64,000 nt of DNA from Sarocladium kiliense (lineage: Eukaryota; Ascomycota; Sordariomycetes; Hypocreales; Sarocladiaceae): assembly GCA_030734395.1 (NCBI GenBank), contig JAUZTG010000048.1, forward strand, positions 2,914,001 to 2,978,000. Reading direction: 5' to 3'. Of the stretch, positions 1-11,512 are shown one piece after another (positions within the stretch are counted from its first letter, which is position 1; every line of letters begins with the position of its first letter). Below the pieces are notes generated by a model, which saw only the letters and a list, made by a program, of their open reading frames with translations, was not told the origin of the DNA and did no database searches. The translations under genes were made by a program, and so were the position numbers.

Positions 1-1510
1 TGATACTGACTTGGAGCTATTAGCACAGAGAATGGAGAGGAGAGACCGTAGATGCGAATCGCGGTCGCGGAGATTAGCAGGGGTTCGATTGTCAATTGCC
101 ATTAGCCATGATTAGGTGCGCACCAATCCAGTGGCTCGCGTCAATCCCCGCACCCGGAACTGGGTCCTCGCTTGTTGCTGGAGCGCGTGGGAGAGAGATG
201 GTACGAGCGGGCGTGCATATTCATATGCAGCCAGGAATCCGACCGAGGCCTGGACTGGGAGGGGGAATGGGATGATGATGCATGCATGCGATGAGGGGGA
301 ACAGGGTGAGAGCCGAGACGAGGATGGGATGGGATGGGATGGGATGGACGGGCAGGCAGTGACTGAGTGAGTGACCCCCGCGCCCCAACCACTGAAACTG
401 GCAGGCAATTCACATGTGTGCTGCGAGCAGCCCAGTCGAGTACTTGTCTCACCGACACATGCTCAACAGTTTTTGAGACACACAGGTTGGTTGCATGCAT
501 GCAGACGGTGAGGTGTTGAGCGTTGACGGGAAGCCATCACAACTTTGAAGCAATCAGGCATAACTTTCCCCGTCGCGTTATGAAATTTCTTTGGTATTTT
601 TTTATTTTCGCATTTCTATCCACCAAGGTTTCCGCATGCAGTTCCCCCATCTCGTCCAGTAGTCCGGCGTATTTGGTGGTTTTAGCGCTGCCGTTTAGTG
701 GACTGACGCCGTCATCGGAGGGGCCATTTAGCCATCTAGCGTCAGGGCACGGTGGATAGCCAGTGCGTTGCATCGTGCAGTAGCAGGGGGAGGGCCTTTA
801 AGCCGGGCGGGGGCTGCCGAACAGCGAGATAGGCCCATGCGCTGTAGCCCACCAGCAGCAGCTGCCTTCCCTCTGTGGTAACTGCTGCAGACTGCCCTGC
901 AGCCGGCATCGGGGTTGGCCCTCCACTGCAGCTTGGGGGTTCCCGGTGGAGGGTGAATCCCGGTGTGTGCGCCCTTGAGGAGTGTGTGGCCTGAGGAGTC
1001 GAGGAGATCGCGCCATCCTCGCCCTCCGTCGGCGACATATGCCACCTCAGGCAGCCGCCCATCAGCGCTCTTAGCGGACTTAGGCGGGCAACTGCACCAC
1101 GCCACGCCGCCCATCCGACTCCGGACAACCGCCAAAACCTTGAATCTCCGGGCGCGTGTTGTAATGTGCTGGACTGTCTCGAGCCCGACCACCACCACCA
1201 CCAACTCGTCCTTTTAGCTCAATTCCCCCAAAATCTTCTCAAAATCTCACAACCACCCTCCTCAACCTTCTTTTCTCTTCTCAACTTCTCGTCGTGCTCT
1301 TTCAATACCCTCAGCGTTTACGCCTCACTTTCACCAAACACCCGAAATACCCAGATTCCGCTACAACCCGCGCCAACCCGAAATCTCCGAGCGACCCTAC
1401 GTAGCTCTCCGCGTTTGCCCGTCGCGAAACACCAAAAACCAAGCCTTACCAACCACCATTTTCTACTCCTTCACCACAATTTCACCACGCACGCGCCATC
1501 CTCCGTAGAC
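1..1510. other. Gene-free left flank and KGD4 upstream region
   Basis: I see no convincing coding region here. The open frames are short, overlap on both strands and match no family I know. Five perfect copies of a GATGG pentamer lie at 323-347. From about 1200 to 1510 the plus strand becomes C/T-rich with few G, as is common in fungal promoters and 5' leaders, and this probably is the leader of the gene starting at 1511. Confidence 0.6.
323..347 (+). repeat. GATGG pentanucleotide microsatellite
   Basis: Five perfect tandem copies of GATGG, about 1.2 kb upstream of the first gene. Simple low-complexity DNA with no evident function. Confidence 0.9.
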
Positions 1511-1996
1511 ATGTTCACCACCCGGGCTCTTCGTCAGGCGGCAGCTCACGCTGAGCGCACCCCTCTGATCAGGTTCATTGGTCCCCGTACCATTCCTGGT
1601 AAGCTCGCAAATGCCGCTCCGTCACCGAGCTACGTCGCTTTTACTGACCAAACGAAAACAGCCTCAGTTGACCACACTCCCAAGCCTCACCCTGCCTCTC
1701 CCCTCGGCGAGCTCCCCTCCAACTTCTCGGCCTACGGCAACGGTGACAATTCCTCCCGCCACGCCTCCTTCAGCAGCTACCGCGACCACGCCCAGCAGCA
1801 CGGCCCCCTTCAGAAGTCCATCCGCTACTCAGCTGGCGGCATTGGTGGCTCTGCTGGCTCCCAGCTCGGCGATGTGAACCCTCCTCAGGGAGTCTTCTTC
1901 GATACCTCTGAGCTTCCTGCTCGCTTCCGTCGTGCCCCGATTGACCTCGCTGAGATCGAGGCAGTCGAGTCTGGTGGTGCCGCTGTCTGGGGTTGA
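1511..1996 (+). CDS. KGD4: Kgd4 / YMR-31 / MRPS36-like subunit of the mitochondrial 2-oxoglutarate dehydrogenase complex
   Basis: Model: exons 1511-1598 and 1662-1996, with a 63-nt intron (GTAAGC donor, TACTGAC branch site, ACAG acceptor), giving about 140 residues. The N-terminus (MFTTRALRQAAAH) is rich in Arg and Ala and lacks acidic residues, fitting a mitochondrial presequence. The C-terminal block ELPARFRRAPIDLAEIEAVESGGA matches the conserved ELPARFR...E-E-ESGGA signature of yeast Kgd4 and the human MRPS36 family. Family knowledge: the protein tethers the E3 (lipoamide dehydrogenase) to the E1-E2 core, although it was first listed as small-subunit ribosomal protein YMR31. The open frame continues upstream of 1511, but that stretch is C/T-rich leader; the ATG at 1511 follows GTAGAC. 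The product is longer than the yeast one because of a Gly/Ser-rich middle. Confidence 0.88.
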   Translation: MFTTRALRQAAAHAERTPLIRFIGPRTIPGKLANAAPSPSYVAFTDQTKTASVDHTPKPHPASPLGELPSNFSAYGNGDNSSRHASFSSYRDHAQQHGPLQKSIRYSAGGIGGSAGSQLGDVNPPQGVFFDTSELPARFRRAPIDLAEIEAVESGGAAVWG

Positions 1997-3261
1997 GATG
2001 TACTTTCGGTTGGAAACCGCATCTGAACACGCCTTGAGAAATTAGGCGAAGACATGAGCAACATCACGACTTTGACACGAACAGCGATGGGTGGCGCGCC
2101 TACGCCCACAGAGGCTAGGCCTTGTGTATATTGAACGGTGGGAAGGGCGGAGCAGCCTAGGAGCACGGTGTGCGGGGAAGCGATTCATCTCGATCAGCAG
2201 AGCCAGCGAAGCAGACCCTCTTAACGAGGAGGGAATGGGTGGAATGTGCAGCAACTTTTTCGAAAGAGCGAGCTCACAGCGTGCAAACACCGAGGAAGGC
2301 CGAAAACCAATCCGGATATGCCTAGCCACTCGACCTGCCTTCAGACTTGGCTCAACGCCTATTCGACCGAAAAAGCGTCCTTTCTTTTACTCTTGTTCAG
2401 GACCCTCGAACAACCCGTTTTTATACTTTTTCTCGGTGGCATTGACTTTGATTGGATGGAGATACCGTACGGGAACACACTTGTACATAGACTACCCTAC
2501 GAGTATAGAGCCGGACAACGAAGGAACCAATACCCCTCAAACTAGCAACTGTGCCTTGTTCTCCTTCGTGTAGACTGTGAATCCGGGGTAAGAGGAATGA
2601 CGTGACATCCTGGGGTTTGCCTTTCGGGAAGTGCCGAGCCCCGGTCCTCCGCATCATGCCACCTTTAGGGTCGGGACAACGCGATGCTGAACAATGCGTT
2701 GCAGGCCGCATGTTGTTGATCATGTTTCAAGACACGGCTGGCTCCAGGATGAACATCTCACCTCTGGCTTCGGGGCTTTCCGGGTTGCAGATGCTTGTCG
2801 TCATGTTGTCAGCATTCACAGTGATGAGACTGACCTGGAGCGGACGACAGGGTCGGCAACGCGTATCGGTTCCGATCCACGACCCCCCGGACGCTGCTGC
2901 GGTCCTGTCATTTCGGGTTTCCAGGGTCACCAATGGCCAGTGACGAAGCTGGTGTCGCTGTGTGATATCCGTACTGCAGTCGTCGACATTCCATTAAGCC
3001 CAGGTATTGACACAGGTCGCAAAGGCAGCAACCGGGTAGGAGCCAGATTAGAAACCAGAATACCAACCAGAATAGTAACTAAAATAACAACTAGAAGATC
3101 AACTAGGATAGCAACCAGAATAGAGGCTAGAATAGCATCTGGGAAAGTACGTCAGAATAGTAAGTAAAGGCTAGGCTGTACAACTCAGTCATGAAAGATC
3201 AACTCTCATAAACGAACCATGGTATCATCAAGTCATCACCAAACACGCCTCCTCCTCCCCA
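1997..3261. other. Intergenic region between KGD4 and the octapeptide-repeat gene
   Basis: No supported gene. Several open frames of 80-160 codons occur on both strands, but they lack splice logic and recognisable composition. A 12-bp-period degenerate repeat occupies 3040-3170 and is listed separately. Confidence 0.5.
3040..3170 (+). repeat. Degenerate 12-bp tandem repeat, array A
   Basis: About eleven 12-bp units related to RRCYAGAATAGY. They include near copies such as caaccagaatag and aggctagaatag. Read as codons, the array gives a four-residue period (TRIP, TRIV, TKIT, TRIA, TRIE, ARIA), which shows that the period is exactly 12. It lies about 90 bp beyond the stop of the minus-strand gene at 3262-3825, so a transcript running past that stop would carry the pyrimidine version (CTATTCT). 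Related arrays are at 50505-50622 and 55385-55810. Confidence 0.85.
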
Positions 3262-3825
3262 TCAGGATCTGTTACCAGGCCCTTTCTGCTGCTGCTGCCT
3301 CTGTGCTTCCTCATTCCCTCCAGAGCTACACAACGTTCCACCCAAATCACTACACCACAGCCCCCCTCTATCACTAAAGAACCTCCCATTCCTATCACTG
3401 CAGAAATAGCCTTCTCTGTCACTGCACATGATCCCTCCCCTAGCGGAGCAAAGGACCCCTCCGGTAGTGGAACACAGACACCCAGGGTCATTGTCGTACT
3501 TGTCCCAGTCACCGCGTTGCTCTTTGAGCTCCCACCGCATGGGGTCGGTAATGAGATAGCCTTCTGGATCGTTCCTCCGATTCGTATCAGTCGCTACTAG
3601 AGGAATTGTAGGACCGGTAGCATGGATCCTGTCACTGCTGGTGCTCGTAGAAGCCCGTACAGCTGGGGGTGGCCCAGCGCTTCGCCGAGAGCCTTCCTCG
3701 TAGGCGGGTGGGAGGTCATCCTCCGCCTCGTCCGGAATGGTCTGCCGCTGGAGGTTGCGGTCGGGGATGTCTGGCATCTTGGAGCCTTGCTTAGGCGATG
3801 CGCCGTAATAGTTGCCTGAAACCAT
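3262..3825 (-). CDS. Hypothetical octapeptide-repeat protein with a PPxY motif
   Basis: Single-exon frame of 187 residues; I do not recognise the family. The start has a good context (ACG ATG G). Residues 1-70 are polar and probably disordered, with a PPAY motif at 39-42 followed by acidic residues, a type bound by WW domains of Nedd4/Rsp5 ubiquitin ligases. Residues 115-170 hold seven consecutive octads of consensus G-x-[hydrophobic]-[C/F]-S-[D/A/T/S]-x-[G/E/N]. Cys occupies the fourth place in six of them and Phe in one. The underlying DNA is not a clean 24-bp repeat, so the pattern looks held at the protein level. The tail is Gln-rich. There is no signal peptide or membrane helix. That it is a real gene is inferred from start context, composition and internal order; function unknown. 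Confidence 0.55.
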   Translation of the reverse strand: MVSGNYYGASPKQGSKMPDIPDRNLQRQTIPDEAEDDLPPAYEEGSRRSAGPPPAVRASTSTSSDRIHATGPTIPLVATDTNRRNDPEGYLITDPMRWELKEQRGDWDKYDNDPGCLCSTTGGVLCSARGGIMCSDREGYFCSDRNGRFFSDRGGLWCSDLGGTLCSSGGNEEAQRQQQQKGPGNRS

Positions 3826-6800
3826 CGTCTGTTTGGTTTGTTGGACTTATACAGATCGTTTGCGGAGGAGCGGAACAGCGAGCTCGATGCGGGGCCGTAT
3901 CGAGCGGGTACCGTCTCCGGGCGGCAGTGCTGCAGCTGGGGGGAATGCAGAGGCCTGGCTTCGGTAAAGAGGATAGAAGATCGGACCCGCTGCGTTAAGT
4001 CGGTGCCTGGGATGCGATGTCCTTTTCTAAAACAGCTTTTGAGTTCTTGAGAATGATGGAAATGAACATGAAAAACAGGAGATTCGACTCTCGTTGTGAT
4101 GTCGTAAGACGTTGTCGCGTCCCAGGCTCAGCTCTGCCTATTCCGGCAATTCATACGACTGGGCAACTCTCGGCGCGGTAATCACGGACCAATGTCGTTG
4201 CGCCTTGGAAGGTCAGCCCATTGAGTGCTGACACGTGATACCTTTGCACATTCGAGTGCCTGGACAATGTTACCCTGTATCTGCTTGTCGCCTGGTCTGA
4301 CTGACATTCTGGGGTTCGGTCGGGTCAGGTGACATGATAGGTAGGGCTGTCAATAGCGGTTCACGAGTTCTTGGCACAGACGTCGGTTGCCGTTGCTGAA
4401 GATTCAGGCTCAGCAACCCAAGTACTGCAGTTATAGATGGAAGTCAGATGAATTGCCTCTTTTCTCGACGCTCTATCAGGGCTGTCCAGATGCTGCGAGG
4501 CTTCTCGAGCAGGAGCGCATGAGGATGGCTCAAAGGGTGTCACCATGAATGTGGCGACAGGAAGCACAGCCGTGGCCGTTGGCTTACATACCAGTACCCT
4601 ATATCGCTTGCTTCGAATGAAATTCGGCAACTTGCAATTCCTCAATTTCCTCCGACACCTTGGCATAGGTCATTCCGTACAGTCGCTGCTAGCGCAGTAC
4701 GGGTCGCCCAACACCCAGCCCATTTGTCACAAATCACTCATTCCTAGCCGCATGATGTTTCGAAGTAGTCGGCAGTTATGACCATCATGAGGCCCGTGCT
4801 CTTGCTACGTGTACGAGAAGCAATAGCGTAAAGCCTCGTCGTGACGAAATGCTATTATGTTACAAGCTGGGAAGGATTCTAGAACGCGGAGGGAACATCG
4901 TGCCATGACTCGACGCCAAGGTGTCAAGAGCCTACACTTCTTCCAATGTTCCGTGTGCCAATGCGCCAAGGACAATACAGGTGCTGTTCCTGGCATCCAA
5001 CCGCTTTCAGGACCCTGAGTAGGGTCTTCACACCGTAATCTGCTGTGGCATGAGGTTTCTCGGAGGAGTGATCCTCATTGGCTTCCTAGGACAATCACGA
5101 AGCTGAGTACTGGTCACTTAGAGATCCGAACTTCCGCCCTTCCGTGCTCATGTCTCCGAAACTCAATACGCAACCGACTTGAACTCATCTTGTTCGAACG
5201 TGGCTTCCTTTAGACCGGCTGGTCCGAGCATAACCGTTGCAGTTACCCAAGAGAAACCAGGCACAAGCCTCCAAAACTGTCAACCTGAGGAGATAGCGCG
5301 AATCATATTCCTTGCGCCATCATGCAGGCGACATCCTTGACCTTTCTTGTTGTCGTCTAGTGCGTGTAGCATCATATCATCCATCGAACGTCTAGAAGGC
5401 TTCTCCCGCCCTTCTCTAGCTCCTCATGGGTCGGGCGAGGGCACCTTATCAGACAGTATGACCCGCTTCCCATCTGAAAACGGACCGAGGTGTGTGTCTG
5501 GAATGCCCGACGCTTCCGATGGGGCGAATAAGGGGGGGGCAAGATAAGCTAGGTTTGTTACGAGAGATGCAATTGCCTTTCCCCAGAAACTCTGTATGTA
5601 GACTATTACCTCACAGAAACTGCGTAGAACGTGCGGGGAAGAGGGAATGAGAGCAAAGAGGCTGAGCAGGTCCGGGGTCCGAAGAGGAGTTCAAACGCCG
5701 AGCGAAGGCCAAGAGAATGTTCCTAGGGAAAATAGAGTAGGAGCCGGATCGAACGGCTGCAACGCAATCCTCCCCTAATCGAGGAAAGAAAAACAGGACT
5801 CGGGTAGACAAGGGCGAATGAAAAGGCAAAGGTAATCTGTTCCGCACTCACCACCCCTTCGGAGAACGCCGCCGTCTGCTCAGCCTGCTTTAGGCAATTT
5901 TTGGGCGCGAGAAGAAGTGGTCCGGTGATAAGCGTCAAGCCATCCCATGCCTCTAAACAAGCCAGTTCAAGTTGCCTGATTGCCAGGCCAGCGATTTTAG
6001 TGGTGCGGCGAAAAACTACAAGGTTGGGATTGCGGGTGCGTGCGATGCTTGCTGCTGGCTTGCACACTAAACAAGGATATGGAGGCGACGCGCGACCGCT
6101 CGCTGCACGCATGCACCGCACAGGGCTCTCCACAGTTTGGACTCGTCAGCGCTTGCGGGAGAAGCGACGGTAGAAGGAGTGGAACTTGCAGGCTTATCTC
6201 GGTTCCCCATGAGATTATTGAAAGCAAGATACCGGGGACCGCACGGGTAGATAGGCGTCCAAACTGTGCGACTCAGCTTTTGCCCTGTCGCATGGTTTCT
6301 GTTGCAGTCGATGAGGATCAGAGACGAGAAGTGATGAAATGCCCAGCCGGGAGATGATGAGCGCCAAGATGCCGAGAAATCGGACAGCCGGTGCCCAGGC
6401 ATTAGTCGGATCAACTGCCGCGCCACCCAGTCGGTCGCTGGGGTGGTATTGCATTGCTTTGCGACATCTTTGCTTTGCTATGCCATGCCATGCCCATGCC
6501 ATGCGTTGCTGACCTCCCTCACACATGGGAAGACGGAGATCAAAGAGAGGAAACAAGCTTCAACAAAGGAAATCACCATTCCTAATCAGCGCCGTCTCAT
6601 CGCTCCCTGGGGAGGGGCGGCTGAGGGTCCTCCTTCGGCCACAGTACCCACGTCTGCGAAATCGTAGGCTTGTGAGAGGCTCAGCCTCGAGATTCAATTT
6701 GTCACAATCCAAAATTCCCGCGCCAGAAGGATGTCCCACAGAAACCTGGGGTCATGCGTTGGGCTATACTCCGTAGAGGAGGGCCTGAGCCCACTGTAAA

Positions 6801-7425
6801 GTTGGCAAGGAGGTACTCCGTAGTGGTGGCAGGTAGTTTGAGGAGTGGCGGAGAGAGGAGAGGAGTGCGCCGTTGATGATAAGTGGTGATGCAAGCGTGG
6901 CGGGAAATGGGCCAAAGTCAATTGCGGCTAGACCTTTACGGACAGGCGGCCGCGGAGGGGCTGGAGACCTGAAGGCGAGAAGGAGGATGAGGCTTGCAAT
7001 AGCATGTGAGCGAGGGCGAACGAGGCTTGATGTGTATCTGCTGTGGTCAGAAGGTTATGAGCGGAACAAGGAACGTGGCCGAGGGAGGCGGTTGGGTTCG
7101 GGGACCTTTGCCAACCACCGCCACCACCATCAATATGGACGAACGCAGACTGCAGCATGTCTTTTCTTCGCAATCGTCGACAGACAGACAGTCGACAAGA
7201 CAAGACAAACAGTCAGTCCCAGTCCCAGTCCTCGTAGCTGAGGAAACCTTGCCCCAGCTGGCTAAAGGTCTCCTTCCCCCCCCCCCTCGGTGCTGTCACT
7301 CGCCCATCCCTGCTCCCCTCACCACCCTCCTAATGCCGATCTGCAAGTTCATCCCCGATGCGATACCACGCCACACTGCAGCAATCGGCACCCACAAGCC
7401 GAGCTATCGCGCGGCTGGCCTAGTC

Positions 7426-7445
7426 CTGCACTGCACTGCACTGCA
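7426..7445 (+). repeat. CTGCA pentamer microsatellite
   Basis: Four tandem CTGCA copies about 840 bp upstream of the permease start. The same pentamer, on the other strand, recurs at 19925-19955. Confidence 0.85.
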
Positions 7446-7907
7446 CCGTGACGTGAATCTCGTCTGTTGCTGCTGCTGCTCGGGGACTGTCTGTCTGTCT
7501 GGCTGGCTGTCAGTGAAGCACCGCGCTCAGCAATGTCTCACCTGTTCACAATCTCGCAGCGCCCACCCCTTCCTTCCTTTCGCCTGTTTGTCCCTGTTTC
7601 CGGAATTGTCTCACTCCCATGATCTTCTTCAGTCCCCCCAAAAAGCTCTTGTTCAGGGGAAATCCAGTCATGACTTCCGTGTTCCTCTGAAATCTTCCCG
7701 TAGAACTTCGTAGACTCTCTCTTCTCTCGTTCAAGTCTTCCTCCTCCTCGATCCTCATCCTCGCACGCACGAGCCTCGACAGCGCCTTCGGAGAACTCCC
7801 CCCTTCACACCCTCTTCTGCTTCGAAAGTCCTTCCCCCATCCCCCCCAAACTCCACACCTTGCTCGTGCGGATCCTCGCTTCATTCGCTTTAGCTACCAT
7901 CCCGGTG

Positions 7908-7922
7908 GATAAGCCGCTATCG
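7908..7922. promoter_or_regulatory. Candidate paired GATA site upstream of the permease
   Basis: GATAAG at 7908-7913 and its inverted partner CTATCG (CGATAG on the minus strand) at 7917-7922 face each other, about 370 bp before the permease ATG. Fungal GATA factors (AreA/NIT2) bind HGATAR elements, often paired, at nitrogen-regulated permease genes. The minus-strand copy fits HGATAR; the plus copy has G before GATA and fits poorly. Inferred only. Confidence 0.3.
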
Positions 7923-8285
7923 CACACCCACACCTTATACGACGGTTCGCAACGCCAGAACACCCTCGACTCGCACTTCTGGATCCTGGGAAGCCAACTG
8001 AGCTTCCTTGTGGCGTGCAGCGCGGACCTCCGTATCCATTCTTTGAAGGTAGCTTGGTCACGCGTGCTTCGCGTTCCCCGGTATCACTGCAACCGGCGTA
8101 TAAGATATAGCTTGCCCTTCCCCCCAGCTAGCCTTGTTGCGTTTCTCTTGGTTCCCATTCATCGTCAACCACTTCTGCTTGCGGAGGTCCACGTATCTTC
8201 CAACACTTTCACTCCTTCTCCTCCTTCTTTTCCTTCGGTGAACCTTCATTCCCACTTGGAGACAAATCATACAGCTCTTGTCACC

Positions 8286-10406
8286 ATGTCTTCCAACGAC
8301 TCAGTCGGGCACTCGCCCCGGCCTCATTCTCATGACAAGGAGAAGGACGCTGGCCTCGTCGCCCCTGATACCCAGACCGCAGAACCCCATGGCGCCATCC
8401 AGGGCGACATTGTCAACAGCTACGACAATGAGTCCTGGGCAACCCGCAATGGCCTCAACCTCGAGTCGTTCAAGATGCGCCACTACGGCCGCGGCATCAT
8501 CGAGTTGGATCGCACAATGAAGTCGCGCCACCTCAATATGATTGCCATTGGCGGCAGTATCGGTGCCGGTTTCTTCGTCGGCGCGGGTGGTGCGTTGTAC
8601 AAGGGCGGCCCGGCCAGTTTGCTCCTTTGCTTCAGTATCATCGGCGTGATGATGTTCAATACTGGTGCGTACGCCCTGGTGGTGGCGTTTCTCTTCGTCG
8701 AAGCGTGGCTGACTCGTGCGTCATAGTGTATGCTCTTGGAGAACTGGCTGTTATGTATCCTGTCAGTGGCGGTAAGCATTATATCCCGAAACTCAAATGA
8801 AGCCTGGAACAGCGTTCTGACTCGGAACAGGTTTCTACACTTACTCAACACGCTTTATCGACCCCTCTTGGGGTTTCGCCATGGGTTGGAACTACGTCTT
8901 CCAAGTTCGTCCTCCCGCACCCCCTTTCCTATCGCGCAAAACGCTAACAAGCTGCAGTGGTGTGCTGTCCTGCCTCTCGAACTTACGGTCTGCGGTATCA
9001 CGATAGGCTATTGGAATTCCGAAATCTCCATCGCTGCATGGATCAGCATCTTCCTTGCCCTGATCGTCGTCGTCAACATCTTCGGTACCATCGGCTATGC
9101 TGAGGAGGAGTTCTGGGCTTCTCTCTTCAAGCTGATTGCCATCTGTATCTTCCTCGTCGTCGCCCTCGTCCTTGTCCTCGGTGGTGGCCCGAAGGATGGT
9201 GACTACAGCACCTACCAGGGTGCGAAGACCTGGTACGACCCCGGTGCCTTCCGCAACGGCTTCAAGGGCTTCTGCTCCGTCTTCGTCACTGCTGCTTTCT
9301 CCTTCTCTGGAACCGAGCTCGTTGGTCTTGCGGCTGCCGAGTCCAGGAACCCCGTCAAGTCTCTGCCATCCGCTATCAAGCAGGTGTTCTGGCGTATCAC
9401 CCTGTTCTACGTCGTCGGTAAGTAACGCGTCGATTCGCATCGAAAGTGGAAACGTCACGAATACTCACACTTTAAATAGGTCTCTTCATGGTCGGTCTTC
9501 TTGTTCGCTCTGACGACCCGAGACTTCTTTCGGAAAGCGCGTACGCCGATGCTAAGGCCTCTCCCTTCGTGCTTGTTGGACTGTATGCCGGACTCACCGG
9601 ATACGATGATTTCATGAACGTCGTCATCCTCGTCAGCGTTCTGAGCAGTAAGTGAACCTGGGATGCACCTTGCGACAAAAGTATCAATCCGCTGACCCTC
9701 ATATATAGTCGGTGTCTCTGGTGTGTACGGCGGTTCTCGTACCCTCACAGCGCTTGCGCAGCAGGGTTACGCTCCCAAGATCTTTTCCTACATCGACCGT
9801 TCCGGCCGTCCCCTTCCCTCCGTCCTCTTCGTCATCCTCTTCGGTCCCATTGCGTACGTCAGCTTGGCCTCTGACGGCAGCACTGTGTTCGACTGGCTGC
9901 TGGCTATTTCCGGTCTCGCCGCGCTCTTCACCTGGGGCTCCATCTGCTTCGCTCATATCCGCTTCCGCAAGGCTTGGGCGTACCACGGTCACACTCTCGA
10001 TGAGATCCCGTTCAAGGCGGTCGGAGGCGTCTGGGGCTCATGGCTCGGTCTCTTCCTGAACTTCATTGCCCTCATTGCTCAGGTATGTTCCCATGTTCTT
10101 CCAAAATTTCTCATCCAGCAGCAGGATGCTGACCGTCGCTCCCAGTTCTACACTGCTGTCGCTGCTCCCGTCGGTGAGAGTGGTCTCAACACCGCCGAGG
10201 GTTTCTTCAAGGTGTATCTCGCCCTCCCCGTCGTCCTTTTCTTCTGGGTCATCGGCTACTTCTGGAAGCGGAGCGGCTGGCTGCGCACCCACCAGATGGA
10301 CGTCGATACCGGCCGTCGTGAGCTTGACTGGGACACCATCAACCAGTACAGAGCCGAGGTCGCAAGTTGGCCGGCGTGGAGGCGTACCCTTCACAAGTTC
10401 ATGTAA
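8286..10406 (+). CDS. Fungal amino-acid permease (YAT/GAP1-type, APC superfamily)
   Basis: Seven exons: 8286-8664, 8727-8771, 8831-8904, 8958-9417, 9480-9647, 9709-10082, 10146-10406; 586 residues. All introns are 53-63 nt with GT/AG ends and restore one continuous frame. The cytosolic N-terminus (about 80 residues) precedes the family signature KSRHLNMIAIGGSIGAG in the first membrane segment. Later hallmarks are the FSGTELVGLAAAES segment and the C-terminal DVDTGRRELD motif, which is typical of fungal plasma-membrane amino-acid permeases and precedes the short cytosolic tail. About twelve hydrophobic segments can be traced. Family role: proton-coupled uptake of amino acids across the plasma membrane. 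Substrate specificity (general, dicarboxylic or other) cannot be told from sequence. The ATG has an ideal context (TCACC ATG T). Intron 3 uses the unusual donor GTTCGT. An AATAAA sits 143 bp past the stop. Confidence 0.93.
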
Positions 10407-11512
10407 GAAGGTCGTGGACCTAATACTGAAAGCCCGTGATGGGCTCAGCTGTTTGTTCCGTTCAGGTCATGATTCGAAGTAGTAGCGAGTTTGAGGATGG
10501 CTGGTGGCTCTTCGTTGCCAACGTGCCGTTCTCGGGGGGAAAGATACCAATAAAGTGCAGAGAATTTATGATGATATCCAACTCCTTACTCTGTTTGCCA
10601 AGTGTCTCAAGTGAGCGTTGTTCATTGTGCAAGGGTTGATCGAAACGTGGCAATGCGATTAGAGTCTTGGGGGCCGGACCCCATGGTAGACACTTATAAG
10701 ACTCCTCGGCTCTCGCTGCGTTAAGGGTCGCTTCTAAACGACGCCCTTCGACTACATTGGTCGGTCATTCACGGCCCATCGTATGGATAAACTGGAGAGC
10801 TCAGCTCTAAAAGCTGCCGTAAGCCCCATATGTGTGGATGCTCGAGTTCCGATAGTGCCGCGCCCTTCACCATGTCATCTGTCAAAAGTGGGCTCAGAAC
10901 TACCGCTCGGCAACGTGGACGACTGCTCGGATCTTACCGACAATCTGACGAGATGACGGCTTGGAAGTTCAGTTGTAGTTTTCGGTGCTCCCGCCCCGTA
11001 TCACCCAGTATAGAACGCCAAGGGGTTGATGTCGAGTAAGTGTTGATAAACCAACCCATAATGATTACGCAACGCCATGGGCGCTCCCCTCGCTGATTCA
11101 GCTAAACGTTGTTACTTGCATATATACTCTTTCCCATTCCGTCACTCATTTTGTTGAAACAGTTCTGTCAAGGAGAACAATAACCGGTCCAACTGGAGTT
11201 GGGAAGGGAACAGTGGCGATCCCTGCAGGCTGTGTCGTTGGCTGCCTGGCGCCATGCATGTCCTGTGCATGAGAGCTGAAACACCCTTGGCGCTTAATCA
11301 AACGATTGCGCATGATTTACATTTCGCATTCTTCTCTTTTCAACTCACAAAATCTACAGTCAATGTGCCCCGGCGGCCTCGCGAGATCTAAACGTACAGT
11401 GCTATACAGAACCGCTTCAAGCTACCTGAGGGCTATCAGGTGTGACACCTATCCTTTCTAATGCGACTCAGTACTTACGGTGGTTTAGATACTCGCGACT
11501 AGCGACTGCCTC
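10407..11512. other. Intergenic region between the permease and pseudokinase genes
   Basis: No supported gene. It contains an AATAAA at 10549-10554 (likely permease 3' end) and a TATATA-like stretch near 11119-11127 that could serve the following gene. Confidence 0.5.
10549..10554 (+). terminator. Candidate polyadenylation signal of the permease gene
   Basis: AATAAA hexamer 143 bp downstream of the permease TAA, in the right orientation. Fungal poly(A) signals are loose, so this is a plausible but unproven site. Confidence 0.4.

Larger units (their letters stand above)
3826..8285. other. 4.5-kb gene-free region upstream of the permease gene
   Basis: I find no exon I can support on either strand. 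The many open frames of 60-235 codons overlap in all frames and show no family pattern. Low-complexity tracts include a TTGC/ATGCC-rich stretch near 6450-6510 and four copies of CTGCA at 7426-7445. From about 7540 on, the plus strand is pyrimidine-rich, which fits the promoter and long 5' leader of the permease gene starting at 8286. Confidence 0.5.

Noticed and set aside
1166..1510. Upstream extension of the KGD4 frame by 115 codons
   Set aside because: The stretch is C/T-rich leader sequence with no conserved residues, and the family starts with a short presequence such as the one at 1511.
1743..1773. Possible second intron in KGD4 (GTGACA...TTCAG)
   Set aside because: Only 31 nt, too short for a fungal intron, and the frame reads through without a stop.
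5611..6660. Several open frames near 5.6-6.7 kb
   Set aside because: Present on both strands with equal lengths, no family pattern, and low-complexity stretches inside.
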